Assembly: GCA_938028665.1 (NCBI GenBank)
Contig: CALIMB010000079.1
Span: 1 to 32,641 of the forward strand
Reading direction: 5' to 3'
Length of the DNA: 32,641 bases
Source of the DNA: an uncultured Thermomicrobium sp.
Lineage (GTDB): Bacteria; Chloroflexota; Chloroflexia; Thermomicrobiales; Thermomicrobiaceae
The notes below the pieces were generated by a model. It was not told the DNA's origin, made no database searches, and saw nothing but the letters and a program-made list of their open reading frames with translations. The position numbers were made by a program, and so were the translations under genes. Positions within the stretch are counted from its first letter, which is position 1; each line of letters begins with the position of its first letter. This document shows, one piece after another, positions 8,362 through 17,358 of this stretch.

Positions 8362-9732
8362 TTAGTAGTGGATGCTGACTACTGACCCGATATGTAGGAA
8401 GTTCCAGAACCACTCAGCGTCACTATTCTGGAGACCGACACAACCGTTGGACGTGAAGTTGCCAAACTGTGAGGGCGGCGTCCAGTAGTTTCCGTGGAGT
8501 GCATAGCCACCCGCTTTGAAGTACTGTGTGAACTGCACGTTCGTGAGATAGTAATAGCCCGGTGAGCCCGGCGGGATTCCAACGGTGGCAGCGTCCATCG
8601 TTTCATTGCGAACGCGATAGAAAATCTGGAAGACTCCGACGGGTGTTTTGCCATCCCGTCCTGCAGTGATGATCGCCACGTAGACTGGCCGGTCACCGTC
8701 ATAGGCGACGGCGTAGAAGGAGCGGAGACTCACATCAACCCAGTGACCACCGAACCGTTGTGGTGGGATATCTGGAACCAGTGGTTCGACCCAAGCGGCC
8801 GCGATGTAACGACCATCCCCGACGTCGTACCAAATCGGATTACCCTCGACTGGATCACCAAGAGTCAGGCCCCGGATCGGCACCGGGTGGCGTGCATATG
8901 TCCAGGCGAGGATGGACGCGTTGTTGCTCGGGGCACTGCGGATAGCTAGTGTCCTTGCAGTCACACGCCCAAAGACGGCACCGTCATCGGTGGCCACAGC
9001 CCGTGACCATCGGTAGTCCAAGAGTTGCGGTGGAACCTCGATGGCGTCCGGACGCTTCGTGACTGGACGGGTGTCAACGCCACGTGCCTGGGCGTACTGC
9101 GCACCCAGCCGACCGAGGAGAACCTCGAATGGAGTTCCCACATTCTCTGGGTGATACTCAAAGCGTGCTCGTTCGAAGTACTGCACTGTGTAGAACTGTC
9201 CCGTGTCGGGATTCCATTCGGTGAACTCTTCTGAAATAGGGTAGCCAAAGGTATAGAGGCCGCCGTTCGCTTCCCAATAGGCTTTAAAGCCATATGCGAG
9301 TGTGTGACCAGTCTCTGGGAAGTATCGCCGCTGGAGATCACTGTTGGCGATCTGTGGGTCGATCTGGATAGGGCGAAAAGCTGCTTCTTCACGCCGGGAT
9401 GCGGCGATCCAATTGCCGAGAAGGGTTGCCAGGACGACATAGCGTGTTCCCTGGTGCTGTGGATGGTATTCAAAGCGCGCTCGCTCAAAGTACTGGACTA
9501 CCATGCCGTCCTGCGTAAATGGTTCGGTGATAGGAAAGCCAAAGGTCATGAGCCCCCCGTTACTTATCCAGGCCCAAAGGAAGTCACCGCTCAGGTGGTG
9601 CCCCGTCTGTGGGAAGTACAGCACGAGTTGATGCCAGCCGGCGGCAGCCATGGGCCGGGTTGTCGGGGCAGTGAGCGAGAGCAGAAACAAGCCAAGTAAC
9701 GCCACCGAACCGGAGACCAAGCGCCGTGCCAT
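8362..9732 (-). CDS. Secreted L,D-transpeptidase (YkuD) with two LGFP-like repeats and an SH3-like domain
   Basis: Likely cross-links or modifies peptidoglycan outside the cell. The 456-aa protein has an N-terminal signal or anchor segment (LVSGSVALLGLFLLSLTA, residues 5-22). Two repeats of about 75 residues follow, each running YFPxTGHxL ... NGGLxTFGxPI ... VQYFERARFEYHP; they resemble LGFP-type cell-wall repeats. Next is an SH3-like segment (TLAIRSAPSNNASILAW to AAAWVEPL), then the YkuD domain (about 330-456). The catalytic region has H413 and C431, but the usual SHGC is SNGC (428-431) and the following position is Gly where Asn or Arg is usual. AGGGAAGGGG precedes the ATG. The upstream gene encodes another secreted protein with related repeats. 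Confidence 0.85.
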   Translation of the reverse strand: MARRLVSGSVALLGLFLLSLTAPTTRPMAAAGWHQLVLYFPQTGHHLSGDFLWAWISNGGLMTFGFPITEPFTQDGMVVQYFERARFEYHPQHQGTRYVVLATLLGNWIAASRREEAAFRPIQIDPQIANSDLQRRYFPETGHTLAYGFKAYWEANGGLYTFGYPISEEFTEWNPDTGQFYTVQYFERARFEYHPENVGTPFEVLLGRLGAQYAQARGVDTRPVTKRPDAIEVPPQLLDYRWSRAVATDDGAVFGRVTARTLAIRSAPSNNASILAWTYARHPVPIRGLTLGDPVEGNPIWYDVGDGRYIAAAWVEPLVPDIPPQRFGGHWVDVSLRSFYAVAYDGDRPVYVAIITAGRDGKTPVGVFQIFYRVRNETMDAATVGIPPGSPGYYYLTNVQFTQYFKAGGYALHGNYWTPPSQFGNFTSNGCVGLQNSDAEWFWNFLHIGSVVSIHY

Positions 9733-9835
9733 CCGTTACCCCTTCCCTGCCCTGCTGGAGGGTTCAATGGGGAGCTCACGAGCCCCCGTCTCTACTTAGT
9801 CTAACGCAGTATCGTAACGGTCGGTTCCATCGCCG

Positions 9836-11329
9836 TTAGGATGGGGCGGTGAACTCGCGCAGCTGCGCCGCATATTGGTCCGTTGTCCACTGCACAATAC
9901 CGAGGTTTGGGCTAAACCAGAGTGAACTATTGAGGTAAGAGAGCACAAGCCTCGGTGGGTCACTGGTCTGGAGGGTGAGGCGCCACGCGGGCACGACGCC
10001 GTAGGGTGTTCCAACGAGCGTCTGCTCGTCTACCTGGACACGAAGGGTCAAGGTGTGTGCGCTTACCCGGGTTGAGAGATAGGTGACCGTCGTTTCCTGG
10101 ATGTTTCCTTCGAAGAGGTCGCCAGCGCTGAGAAGATGTAAGGGCGGCCAGAAGACAACCATCTCGACAAAGGTGCCTGCTCGGGTGTAGCGTTCCCACC
10201 CGCAGAGTGCGATCCCGTTCTCCGTGACTGCCCAGTAGGTAATCCAGCGGCTTGACCCCCGAAGTTCCTCACGGGCAACAAGCTCAGAACCAGCGATAAA
10301 ACTCTCGATCGGCCCACTGACCTGCCAGATCTCATCGAAGCGGCTACTTGATCCGAAGACTGCCCGTGTGCCTGGCCGCAAGCCGAAGTATCCGGCGCTC
10401 GGGTGCATACGGACCGGCGGCGTGAACTGGTAGCGCCAACGCCAGTAGTGCAGGCCAATGTTTCCCATTTCTACCTGCCAGCCAGGAGGGTTACTCGGTG
10501 TGTACGTTAGGATACGGCGCTCATATGGCTGAACCAGTACCCAGGTCGGTTCGTTGCGGAGACGCACCTGGACCCAGAAGGGGTCGGCAATCGGATAGCC
10601 GAGCACGAAAAGCCAGTCGAACAGCGGGTCGGCTGGTGCCGGGTTACCATCACGCCAGACGAGTCCCGGCTGTGTCATAAAAGCCCAAAAAGCTTGCGGG
10701 ATGTTGTAACCGACTAGTTCGCCTACCGGTCCGGCGTACGTAATGTAGCGAACGAACGTCGCTCCGGGATCGCTCGCCGCTTCTGGCCGCTCCTGCCAGC
10801 CTTCTGCCGTGAGCCAACACGTCACTGCTTGGCCGGTTCGATCCGGTTGTGCTTGATCGATGACAGTAGCTAAGTCAGCATAGGTGGGGAAGGAATTGTC
10901 GGGATCGCCTGCAATTGCAATTCGTGCCCCGCTGCCAGCATTGAGGAACAGTGCGTCGCCGAGCTGGATCGTGCCACTGATCAGTTCGCGGGTCAGCAGT
11001 CCTCCGGTAACATACCAGGGTGAGGCCGGGTCCTCGGAGGGATGCGTCAACTCCATACGTCCCTTGTCGAAGTACTGGACAAGACGAGAACGTTGCGGCG
11101 ACTCCTGATACCACTCAGTCAATGGGCCACTGAGCGGTGCCGGCCCCCAGATCCAAGAGCGCTGGGTGACTCCCGCAGCAACGGGGCGATCGACGTATTC
11201 CCAGCGTGCGGCGAACGCTGGATCTGCAAACAGTGGCTCAGCATGTGCTGGGGGAGGAGATAGTTGCGACTGGCTGAGCACGCCGACCAGAACAAGGAAG
11301 CAGAACCATCGCGTGGAATCACTCGTCAC
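9836..11329 (-). CDS. Secreted protein of unknown function with LGFP-like repeat traces
   Basis: 497 aa with a signal peptide (FCFLVLVGVLSQSQL hydrophobic core, probable cleavage after AHA at residue 30). No enzyme motif was recognised. Two stretches resemble the repeats of the next gene: LVQYFDKGRMELTHP (near residue 85) and FVLGYPIADPFWV ... VQPYERRILTYTP (near residue 250), matching the GYPIxxPF ... VQYFERARFEYHP pattern. The C-terminal 200 residues look beta-rich. The GTG start has GGGGAGGAG about 6 bases upstream and lies 12 bases after the stop of the metallo-hydrolase gene, so the two are probably cotranscribed. A wall-associated role is inferred from the repeats and from the L,D-transpeptidase downstream. 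Confidence 0.75.
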   Translation of the reverse strand: MTSDSTRWFCFLVLVGVLSQSQLSPPPAHAEPLFADPAFAARWEYVDRPVAAGVTQRSWIWGPAPLSGPLTEWYQESPQRSRLVQYFDKGRMELTHPSEDPASPWYVTGGLLTRELISGTIQLGDALFLNAGSGARIAIAGDPDNSFPTYADLATVIDQAQPDRTGQAVTCWLTAEGWQERPEAASDPGATFVRYITYAGPVGELVGYNIPQAFWAFMTQPGLVWRDGNPAPADPLFDWLFVLGYPIADPFWVQVRLRNEPTWVLVQPYERRILTYTPSNPPGWQVEMGNIGLHYWRWRYQFTPPVRMHPSAGYFGLRPGTRAVFGSSSRFDEIWQVSGPIESFIAGSELVAREELRGSSRWITYWAVTENGIALCGWERYTRAGTFVEMVVFWPPLHLLSAGDLFEGNIQETTVTYLSTRVSAHTLTLRVQVDEQTLVGTPYGVVPAWRLTLQTSDPPRLVLSYLNSSLWFSPNLGIVQWTTDQYAAQLREFTAPS

Positions 11330-11341
11330 TTTCTCCTCCCC

Positions 11342-12112
11342 TCACACCCGAACTTGCAATCCATCGTACGCCAAGGCGACCCCGTCAGGCAGCAGATCGC
11401 TCCACTTGGCATGGACGACCTCGTGACTCACATGGGTCAGGTAGCTTCGCCTCGGTCCGATCTCCTCGATAATGGCCAAGGCCTCCGCCAAGCTCAGGTG
11501 CGTTGGGTGCGGTCGATCGCGTAGCGCGTTCAGCACCAGAACCTCAACACCCTGGAGCAGCGCAAGCGATGTGGGCGGTATCGTTTTCGCATCGGTGATG
11601 TAGGCAAGCGGCCCGCAGCGGAATCCGTAAACCGTCCAACTGCCGTGCAGAACCGGTACCGGGATAATGGGGTAACCGAAAAGCTCAAAGGGACCGTCGA
11701 ATTCATGCAGGTGCACGTCTGGTTTTCCACCGTAGAACGGTAATGGATTGCTGAACGCGTACGCGAAGCGTGTGCGGAGTTCGCGCGCTGTTGTAGGATC
11801 CGCGTAGACTGGTAAGGGGGCTTGCGCGAGGTAGTTGAACTGGCGGAGATCATCGAATCCTCCGACATGGTCGGCGTGGGCGTGGGTAAACAGGACGGCG
11901 TCAACACGGGTCAATCCGCAGGCAACTGCCTGGAGCCGGAGCTCCGGTGCAGTATCGATGAGGATGTTCCGTTCGCCGAGATGCAGGACAGCCGAGCAGC
12001 GGGTACGTCGGTCGCGCGGGTCGGCCGACGTACAGGCGTGGCAGTGACAACCGATCACCGGTATTCCGTTCGAGGTTCCTGTTCCCAGAAAGGTCAGTCC
12101 CAGCAGCCGCAT
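11342..12112 (-). CDS. PhnP-like metallo-beta-lactamase-fold hydrolase
   Basis: Metal-dependent hydrolase of the PhnP/RNase Z-like branch, cytoplasmic, 256 aa. The first strand carries GTGTSNGIP (10-18) and the Cys cluster C22-x-C24-x-x-C27, which in PhnP helps bind a structural zinc. The metal-binding motif HAHADH is at 77-82, and later ligands are likely the His in VPVLHGSW, the Asp in YITDAKTIP and the His in LTHVSHEV. PhnP itself cleaves cyclic ribose phosphodiesters in phosphonate breakdown, but no other phn gene is present here, so the substrate is open. It heads the leftward gene run. Its 5' leader holds an inverted repeat CTGGTCC/GGACCAG (12124-12166), which may be incidental. Confidence 0.88.
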   Translation of the reverse strand: MRLLGLTFLGTGTSNGIPVIGCHCHACTSADPRDRRTRCSAVLHLGERNILIDTAPELRLQAVACGLTRVDAVLFTHAHADHVGGFDDLRQFNYLAQAPLPVYADPTTARELRTRFAYAFSNPLPFYGGKPDVHLHEFDGPFELFGYPIIPVPVLHGSWTVYGFRCGPLAYITDAKTIPPTSLALLQGVEVLVLNALRDRPHPTHLSLAEALAIIEEIGPRRSYLTHVSHEVVHAKWSDLLPDGVALAYDGLQVRV

Positions 12113-12267
12113 CGTCTTGCTTGCTGGTCCCCTCTCCCAGCGAAGTTGTGGCTCGCGGAGGACCAGCCTCCCCTCCGGACCGGTACCGATGATACTCGTT
12201 TTCTCTCTCGATACTGTCGATCGTGTTGATGAGCGCGGTAGCGCAGGCGTCGCTGTAGGGTTAGAAG

Positions 12268-14460
12268 ATGAGCGATCGCAGGCTGCGTTGGCTGAGCCGG
12301 GGGAAAGTCATATCGCAAGAGGGGGCAGCGCGTAGCCTCGATACCGCTCTGCTCTCCTGCCTTGACCAATTGGCAGACTTGGTCGTACGCACTCCGGTCG
12401 AGGAGCTGGCCTGGAGCCACGTCGTCGAACTCGTGCGACAGGCTCTGACGAGCGATCTGGTTCGGCTCTGGACTTACCGTTCGGAAGAAGGACTTCGTCT
12501 CCTGGCTCAGAGTGGTGAAACGACGGAGCTTCCCAGGGGAGCGACTCGTCCAGCCCCGCTGGGCTTCGAGAATCTACCACCGCGAATGCTCGTCACCGGC
12601 TCCCTCGCTGGTACATCGTGGGAAGCGGTGCTCAGCCACGAGGATGAAACTGAGTTCTGGCGGGAAAAGATCGCGCAGGTCCTCGTGCTGCCGCTTCATG
12701 TTGGAGGGCGTGTCGTGGGCCGGCTGGATGTCGGCCGTCGACTCGCGCAGGCGTTCGCTGAACCGGACCGTGCGCGTGCGGTGCTCCTGGCTGGACTGTT
12801 GGGGGCGCTCATTGGCCAACTCGTGGGCCGTCCAGAACCTGCTGCACTTGAACGAGCGGCGCTTCTCCTCCGGGACGCACTCGCCACGGCCACCAGCGCA
12901 CGCGAAGTGACTGTGCGTCTCTTGGAGGCGGTGCGCTGGCGGAGCCGTGCCGAGACCATGCTGCTTGTAGGCTGGACGCGCGAGGAGCGGGCAGAACTGG
13001 TAGCGAGTGTTGGTGCTCCGGGAGTGCAGCCTGACCCGGCTGCCTTCGCCAGTGCTCGCGTCACCGCGATGCTGCGCGAGGTATTGCTACAAGGGCGAGT
13101 TCAAGCGTGGCGTGAGGGAACAGAAGTCGGCTTACTCTTCCCCACAGGCGTCTCCTCGGTCCTTGCGCTGCCACTTCCAGAGCAGGTAGAGACGACACGC
13201 GGGCTTATTCTCGCCGCCTGGCGTGCGAGTGATGCGGAAGGGGAGGAGGAGGCACGTGCACTCTTGGCATTCCTTGCAGCCGACTTTGTGACGCTCCTTG
13301 TTCTGATTGAGGGTGAATCACGACTTTCTGGTCTGCGTGCACGCACTCAGTGGTTAGAGGAGGTTGTAGGGGCACTTGTTGCGCAGGGTCATCCAGCAGC
13401 GGTGGCTCGCGCAGTTTGGCATCTCCTGGCTGAACGCTTTGCTGTCTCGGCGGTTGGACTTGTTCTCCGCCAAAATGCCGAACTTACCTGGCTCTGGGTG
13501 GTTGCTGGGAAATCACAGTTGGCTCGTCAGGAAGGCGCTCGGGAATCACCTCTTGCGCCGCATCTTCTGGAGGGGCGAGTGACGCGCGTCCCTGCGGAGC
13601 AGTGGGAAGAGTGGCGCTCGGTCCTGCCGCAGGGTGTCCGACCGGCGACCGGGGTTGTCGCTCCCTTGCCGCATGGCGAGGGAGCTGTGGTTGTGTTGAG
13701 CGAAGGAATGTTGAAACCGGAGATCGAGGGCTGGCTAGCGTGCCTCGCAGAGGCGATCGGCGCGCATGTGCGGGAACTCAGCCAGCGTCTCGATGAGAGC
13801 GTGGTTGAGGAGCGTCAAGAACGTGCGCTGGTGGACACACTGGCAACGGAAGAGCGGGAACGGCGTGAACTCGTCGAGGTGATCCATGACCGAGTTCTGC
13901 AGGGATTAGCTTCTAGTCTCTACCGCATCGAATTCACCTTGCGGCGAGCTGAGCAGCAAGCGATCGAACAGACAGTGCTTGAACTCGAGCAGGTGCGAGA
14001 CCTGCTGGCGGATCAGATTGCGGTGCTACGAGATACAATCTTCCGGATCCGGCCTGCATCCTTGGACCATCTTGGCCTTGTGGCTGCACTGCGTGACTAC
14101 TTGTCCCAACTTGAGCGTACAAGGGGGATCGAGGTCGAGTTCTTGGGTGAGCTGCGTGAGCGTCCTGCACCGGAAATTGAAGAGCGACTCTATCGTGTTG
14201 TGCAGATTGTGATTGAGCAGGCACGGCTACCTGCTGGAATCAGGCGACTTGCCATCCGTTTGCGGCAACGGCAGGATGGGACGATACTGCTTGTGATCGC
14301 CGATGACGGGCGGTGGTCAGGGCAGGAGGACTGGGAACGTCTCCCTGGAATTGCGCTCGCTGAGGAATGGGTGCGCCTCAGTGGGGGGACGATCCAAGCC
14401 ACCGGTATAGCTGACGGCGGGACTACCGTAGCGATGACGATGCCGATTCCTCGTAGCTGA
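12268..14460 (+). CDS. Soluble GAF-type histidine kinase, NarL/DesK class, with degenerate ATP-binding site
   Basis: Probable sensor for the response regulator that follows. The 730-aa protein has no membrane segment. It seems to hold about three GAF-like sensory units (about residues 30-190, 200-345 and 350-500), then a HisKA_3 dimerisation helix (EERERRELVEVIHDRVLQGL) with the phospho-accepting His at 540, then RPASLDHLGLVAALRDYL, typical of the NarL/DesK class. The catalytic domain is odd: the N-box, normally QEALxNAxKHA, reads QIVIEQARLPA (the Asn is Gln651), and the D-box reads ADDGRWSG instead of DDGxGF. The C-terminal GGTTVAMTMP is retained. It may bind ATP weakly or act mainly as a phosphatase. 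The ribosome site (AGGG) is weak. Confidence 0.85.
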   Translation: MSDRRLRWLSRGKVISQEGAARSLDTALLSCLDQLADLVVRTPVEELAWSHVVELVRQALTSDLVRLWTYRSEEGLRLLAQSGETTELPRGATRPAPLGFENLPPRMLVTGSLAGTSWEAVLSHEDETEFWREKIAQVLVLPLHVGGRVVGRLDVGRRLAQAFAEPDRARAVLLAGLLGALIGQLVGRPEPAALERAALLLRDALATATSAREVTVRLLEAVRWRSRAETMLLVGWTREERAELVASVGAPGVQPDPAAFASARVTAMLREVLLQGRVQAWREGTEVGLLFPTGVSSVLALPLPEQVETTRGLILAAWRASDAEGEEEARALLAFLAADFVTLLVLIEGESRLSGLRARTQWLEEVVGALVAQGHPAAVARAVWHLLAERFAVSAVGLVLRQNAELTWLWVVAGKSQLARQEGARESPLAPHLLEGRVTRVPAEQWEEWRSVLPQGVRPATGVVAPLPHGEGAVVVLSEGMLKPEIEGWLACLAEAIGAHVRELSQRLDESVVEERQERALVDTLATEERERRELVEVIHDRVLQGLASSLYRIEFTLRRAEQQAIEQTVLELEQVRDLLADQIAVLRDTIFRIRPASLDHLGLVAALRDYLSQLERTRGIEVEFLGELRERPAPEIEERLYRVVQIVIEQARLPAGIRRLAIRLRQRQDGTILLVIADDGRWSGQEDWERLPGIALAEEWVRLSGGTIQATGIADGGTTVAMTMPIPRS

Positions 14461-14576
14461 ACTTGATCACGAAATAGGACGATCCGGGGATGACAAATGG
14501 GTGGAGAGTGGGGTTGAATGGAGCAGGGGTTGAGCTGTCCTTGAGCACGACCACGACAGGTGAGCGGGAGCGAGCA

Positions 14577-15254
14577 ATGGCAGGCCAGCAGCGAATTCGA
14601 GTGCTCATTGTCGACGATCATGATCTCTTTCGGGAAGGGCTCCGGCAGCTGATTGAGAGTGACGAGACGATTGAGGTGGTGGGAGAGGCGGCGAACGGCC
14701 GGGCAGCTTTACGGCTTGTTGCCGAGCTCCAACCGGATGTGGTGCTCATGGATATCAACATGCCCGGCATGGATGGGATCCGAGCAACCGAGGCGATTGT
14801 CCAGCAGCACCGTCGTGTACACGTCATCATGCTCACCATGTACGACGATGAGGAGTATGTGTTGCACGCCATCCGTGCCGGAGCACGGAGCTATCTCGTC
14901 AAGAACAGTAAACCGGAGGAATTGCTCCGCGCGATTCACGTGGCGGCCGAGGGCGGAGCCACGATTGACCCGGAACTTGCACCGATCCTGATGCGTGAGT
15001 ACCAGCGCCTGCTCGCCAAGACACCGTCACGCGGTCAGGAACTTTCGGATCGTGAGTTGACGATGCTGCGGCTCCTGGCGCAGGGATATAACAACCGCCA
15101 GATCGCCGATGCGTTGAACTTGGCCGAAAGCACAGTAAAAAACAACCTTTCTGCGCTTTTTCAAAAGCTTGGGGTCCGCGATCGCACTCAAGCCGTCATT
15201 TACGCGATCTCGCATGGGCTCGTCCCACGTCCGACGGATGTCCCACGGCGGTAG
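14577..15254 (+). CDS. NarL/LuxR-type response regulator
   Basis: DNA-binding transcription regulator controlled by phosphorylation, very likely the partner of the kinase 116 bases upstream. The 225-aa protein has a receiver domain (VLIVDDHDLFREGL, residues 9-22; phospho-accepting Asp59 in LMDINMPGMDG; conserved Lys in YLVKNSKP) and a LuxR helix-turn-helix (LSDRELTMLRLLAQGYNNRQ onward, then ALNLAESTVKNNLSALFQKLGV). The ATG at 14577 was chosen because GGGAG lies about 7 bases upstream and the receiver fold begins directly after it; an ATG at 14490 would add 29 residues unlike the family. Target genes cannot be read from the sequence. A hairpin follows the stop. Confidence 0.93.
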   Translation: MAGQQRIRVLIVDDHDLFREGLRQLIESDETIEVVGEAANGRAALRLVAELQPDVVLMDINMPGMDGIRATEAIVQQHRRVHVIMLTMYDDEEYVLHAIRAGARSYLVKNSKPEELLRAIHVAAEGGATIDPELAPILMREYQRLLAKTPSRGQELSDRELTMLRLLAQGYNNRQIADALNLAESTVKNNLSALFQKLGVRDRTQAVIYAISHGLVPRPTDVPRR

Positions 15255-15296
15255 AGATCTAGCGCCCAGCGCGTGAATGTGGCAGAGTAAGAGCTG

Positions 15297-15317
15297 CGCC
15301 ACCGTTTTCCGGTGGCG
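15297..15317 (+). terminator. Hairpin after the response regulator gene
   Basis: CGCCACCG at 15297-15304 pairs with CGGTGGCG at 15310-15317 across a 5-base loop (TTTTC). The bases that follow (TTCGTCGTT) are only moderately U-rich, so termination may be partial. It separates the two-component operon from the CoA-transferase gene. Confidence 0.5.
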
Positions 15318-15355
15318 TTCGTCGTTACGGTTGGATGGGTGGGAGGCGAGCGAGG

Positions 15356-16546
15356 ATGGAGCGACTTCCTCTCAGTGGTGTCCGTGTTGTCGATCTCACG
15401 CGCGTGATGGCTGGCCCGTACTGCACGATGCTGCTTGGTGATCTCGGCGCGGATGTGATCAAGATCGAGCGACCAGGGACGGGTGATGATACTCGGGCCT
15501 GGGGTCCGCCGTTCATCGACGGGGTAAGCGCATACTATCTCTCGGTCAATCGGAACAAGCGCAGTATCACGCTGGATCTCAAGCACCCAGCAGGCCAAGA
15601 GGTCTTTTGGCGACTCGTTGATCAGGCAGACGTCGTCGTCGAGAATTTCAGCCCGGGGACTGTGGAACGGCTGGGCATTGGCTATCAGGCTGTGTACAGT
15701 CGACGCCCGGAGATCATCTACTGCTCGATTTCTGGTTTTGGGCAAACGGGTCCAGGCAAGGATCGCACGGCGTATGACCTCATTGTCCAAGGAATGTCGG
15801 GGCTCATGAGCGTGACCGGTTTCCCGGACGGCGAGCCGGTTCGTTTCGGCGTGCCGATTGCCGATATCGGGGCGGGTATGTTCGCCGCGCTCGCCATCGT
15901 CGCGGCTCTCTACCATCGAGCGCAGACAGGTGAGGGGCAGTACATCGATACGTCGATGCTTGGTGGCCAGGTTGCTCTCCTGACGTATCAGGCCGGGATC
16001 TACTTTGCAACCGGCGAAGTACCGAAGCGTACCGGAAATGCGCATCCGATTGTCGCGCCCTACCAGACCTTTCGCAGTGCTGACGGCCACGTGAATATCG
16101 CAGCGGGCAACGATGCTATCTTCACACGAATGTGCCGCGCGTTAGGGCTTGATGACTTGCTCGACGATCCGCGCTTCGCGGCGAATGCTGGTCGAATTAC
16201 GAATCTTCCGGAACTCGTTGAACGAATCGAGGCGGTGACGCGCACCCTCACGACTGCTGAAATTGTGGCCCGTCTTGATGCTGCACAAGTCCCGTGTGGG
16301 CCGATCTACACCGTGCCTGAGGTCTTCGCCGATCCACAAGTGCAGCACCTAGAGCTTCGCCAGCGCATTCCACACCCGACTTTAGGGGTGATTGATCAAA
16401 CGGGCTTCCCCTGGCGGTTCTCGCGAACACCAGCGGTGATTCGGCGGCATCCACCGCTGCTCGGCGAACACACTGACGAGGTACTGCGGGCTCTCGGTTA
16501 CACCAGTGATCAGATCGCGGCGATGCGCCAAGTGGGAGCGATCTAG
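15356..16546 (+). CDS. Class III CoA-transferase (CaiB/BaiF family)
   Basis: Transfers CoA between carboxylic acids in the cytoplasm. The 396-aa length is normal. The N-terminus LSGVRVVDLTRVMAGPYCTM and LGDLGADVIKIERPGTGDD are typical of the family, as is NRNKRSITLDLKHPAG. The catalytic Asp, which forms the acyl anhydride in studied members, is D141 in RTAYDLIVQGMSG. No partner gene (acyl-CoA dehydrogenase, racemase or hydratase) lies next to it, so the substrate is unknown; formyl-, succinyl- and carnitine-type transferases all share these motifs. ATG 15356 is preferred because GGGAGG lies 7 bases upstream; ATG 15335 would put that site inside the gene. The stop overlaps the end of the convergent ECF gene by 4 bases. 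Confidence 0.92.
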   Translation: MERLPLSGVRVVDLTRVMAGPYCTMLLGDLGADVIKIERPGTGDDTRAWGPPFIDGVSAYYLSVNRNKRSITLDLKHPAGQEVFWRLVDQADVVVENFSPGTVERLGIGYQAVYSRRPEIIYCSISGFGQTGPGKDRTAYDLIVQGMSGLMSVTGFPDGEPVRFGVPIADIGAGMFAALAIVAALYHRAQTGEGQYIDTSMLGGQVALLTYQAGIYFATGEVPKRTGNAHPIVAPYQTFRSADGHVNIAAGNDAIFTRMCRALGLDDLLDDPRFAANAGRITNLPELVERIEAVTRTLTTAEIVARLDAAQVPCGPIYTVPEVFADPQVQHLELRQRIPHPTLGVIDQTGFPWRFSRTPAVIRRHPPLLGEHTDEVLRALGYTSDQIAAMRQVGAI

Positions 16547-17358
16547 TCACTTGGGATGAGTTTGTGCCACGGCCGCCAGCTCAGGCGGCCTCGCCACCGT
16601 TCCAGCGCTTGACACACCGTCTCACCCAGGAGCAGGACCAGAATGACGTTCCCAAGGGCGCGCGTACTGTCGAAGAGTAGGGAAGTGGCGAGGTAGAAGC
16701 GGGCGTAGGCCTGGAGGGTTGCACTGAGCGACATCCCTGGAGTCCAGTAGAGCCCACCGCTTTCGGCAACGCCTGGTGCGGCGAACGGCCAGAACCAGAG
16801 GTTCATCAGTGCACCGAAGAGAAAGCCCCAGACGGCTCCAAACGCAGCCAGCCAGAATCGCCGAGCCCTTCCTGCACGCCGTGGTAACCAGCCGGCGGTG
16901 GCACCCATCCAACCGGCGGAGAGCATTTGGAAAGGTAACCAGGGACCTATCCCGCCAGTTAGGGCAGCAGAGGTAAGCAATGTCAAAGAACCCATCAAGA
17001 ATCCAAATCGTGTGCCAAAGACGTAGCCGCTCGCGATGATGAGCAGAAAGATCGGGCTTGCACCGATAAAACTGGGAATGAAACGCAAAACGGAGTCGAT
17101 CGCAACGAGTACCGCGAGGAGAGCGACCGCACGGGAGTACTCCGTCTGAGCGAAGTGGCCATCAGTGAGCTGCGTAAGCAGCACAACAAGTGAGACGATC
17201 GCCAGGAGCGTAAACAGCAACACGATTTCGATGCCACGCTGTCGAGGAACTTCAGCACCGAGCGCCGCGAGCAGGAATGGGTAGAGGAAGGCGGCAATTC
17301 CGCCAATGGTGGCAAGTACGAGGCTCAGATGGCTCGTCAGGGTTGCAAGGCGACTCAT
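16543..17358 (-). CDS. ECF transporter S-component, CbrT-like (substrate-binding membrane subunit)
   Basis: Membrane protein that would capture a vitamin and pass it through an energy-coupling-factor transporter. The 271-aa protein has about seven or eight hydrophobic segments, including an N-terminal pair (LSLVLATIGGIAAFLYPFLL; IEIVLLFTLLAIVSLVVLL) before the S-component core. The core has RFIPSFIGASPIFLLIIASG, FGFLMGSLTLLTSAALTGGI and PWLPFQMLSAGWMGATAGWL, as in CbrT-type S-components linked to cobalamin. No EcfA ATPase or EcfT scaffold lies nearby, so it probably shares a module encoded elsewhere. The ATG overlaps the stop of the BtuF-like gene (ATGA), giving translational coupling. B12 as substrate is inferred from this neighbour and the family. 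Confidence 0.78.
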   Translation of the reverse strand: MSRLATLTSHLSLVLATIGGIAAFLYPFLLAALGAEVPRQRGIEIVLLFTLLAIVSLVVLLTQLTDGHFAQTEYSRAVALLAVLVAIDSVLRFIPSFIGASPIFLLIIASGYVFGTRFGFLMGSLTLLTSAALTGGIGPWLPFQMLSAGWMGATAGWLPRRAGRARRFWLAAFGAVWGFLFGALMNLWFWPFAAPGVAESGGLYWTPGMSLSATLQAYARFYLATSLLFDSTRALGNVILVLLLGETVCQALERWRGRLSWRPWHKLIPSD

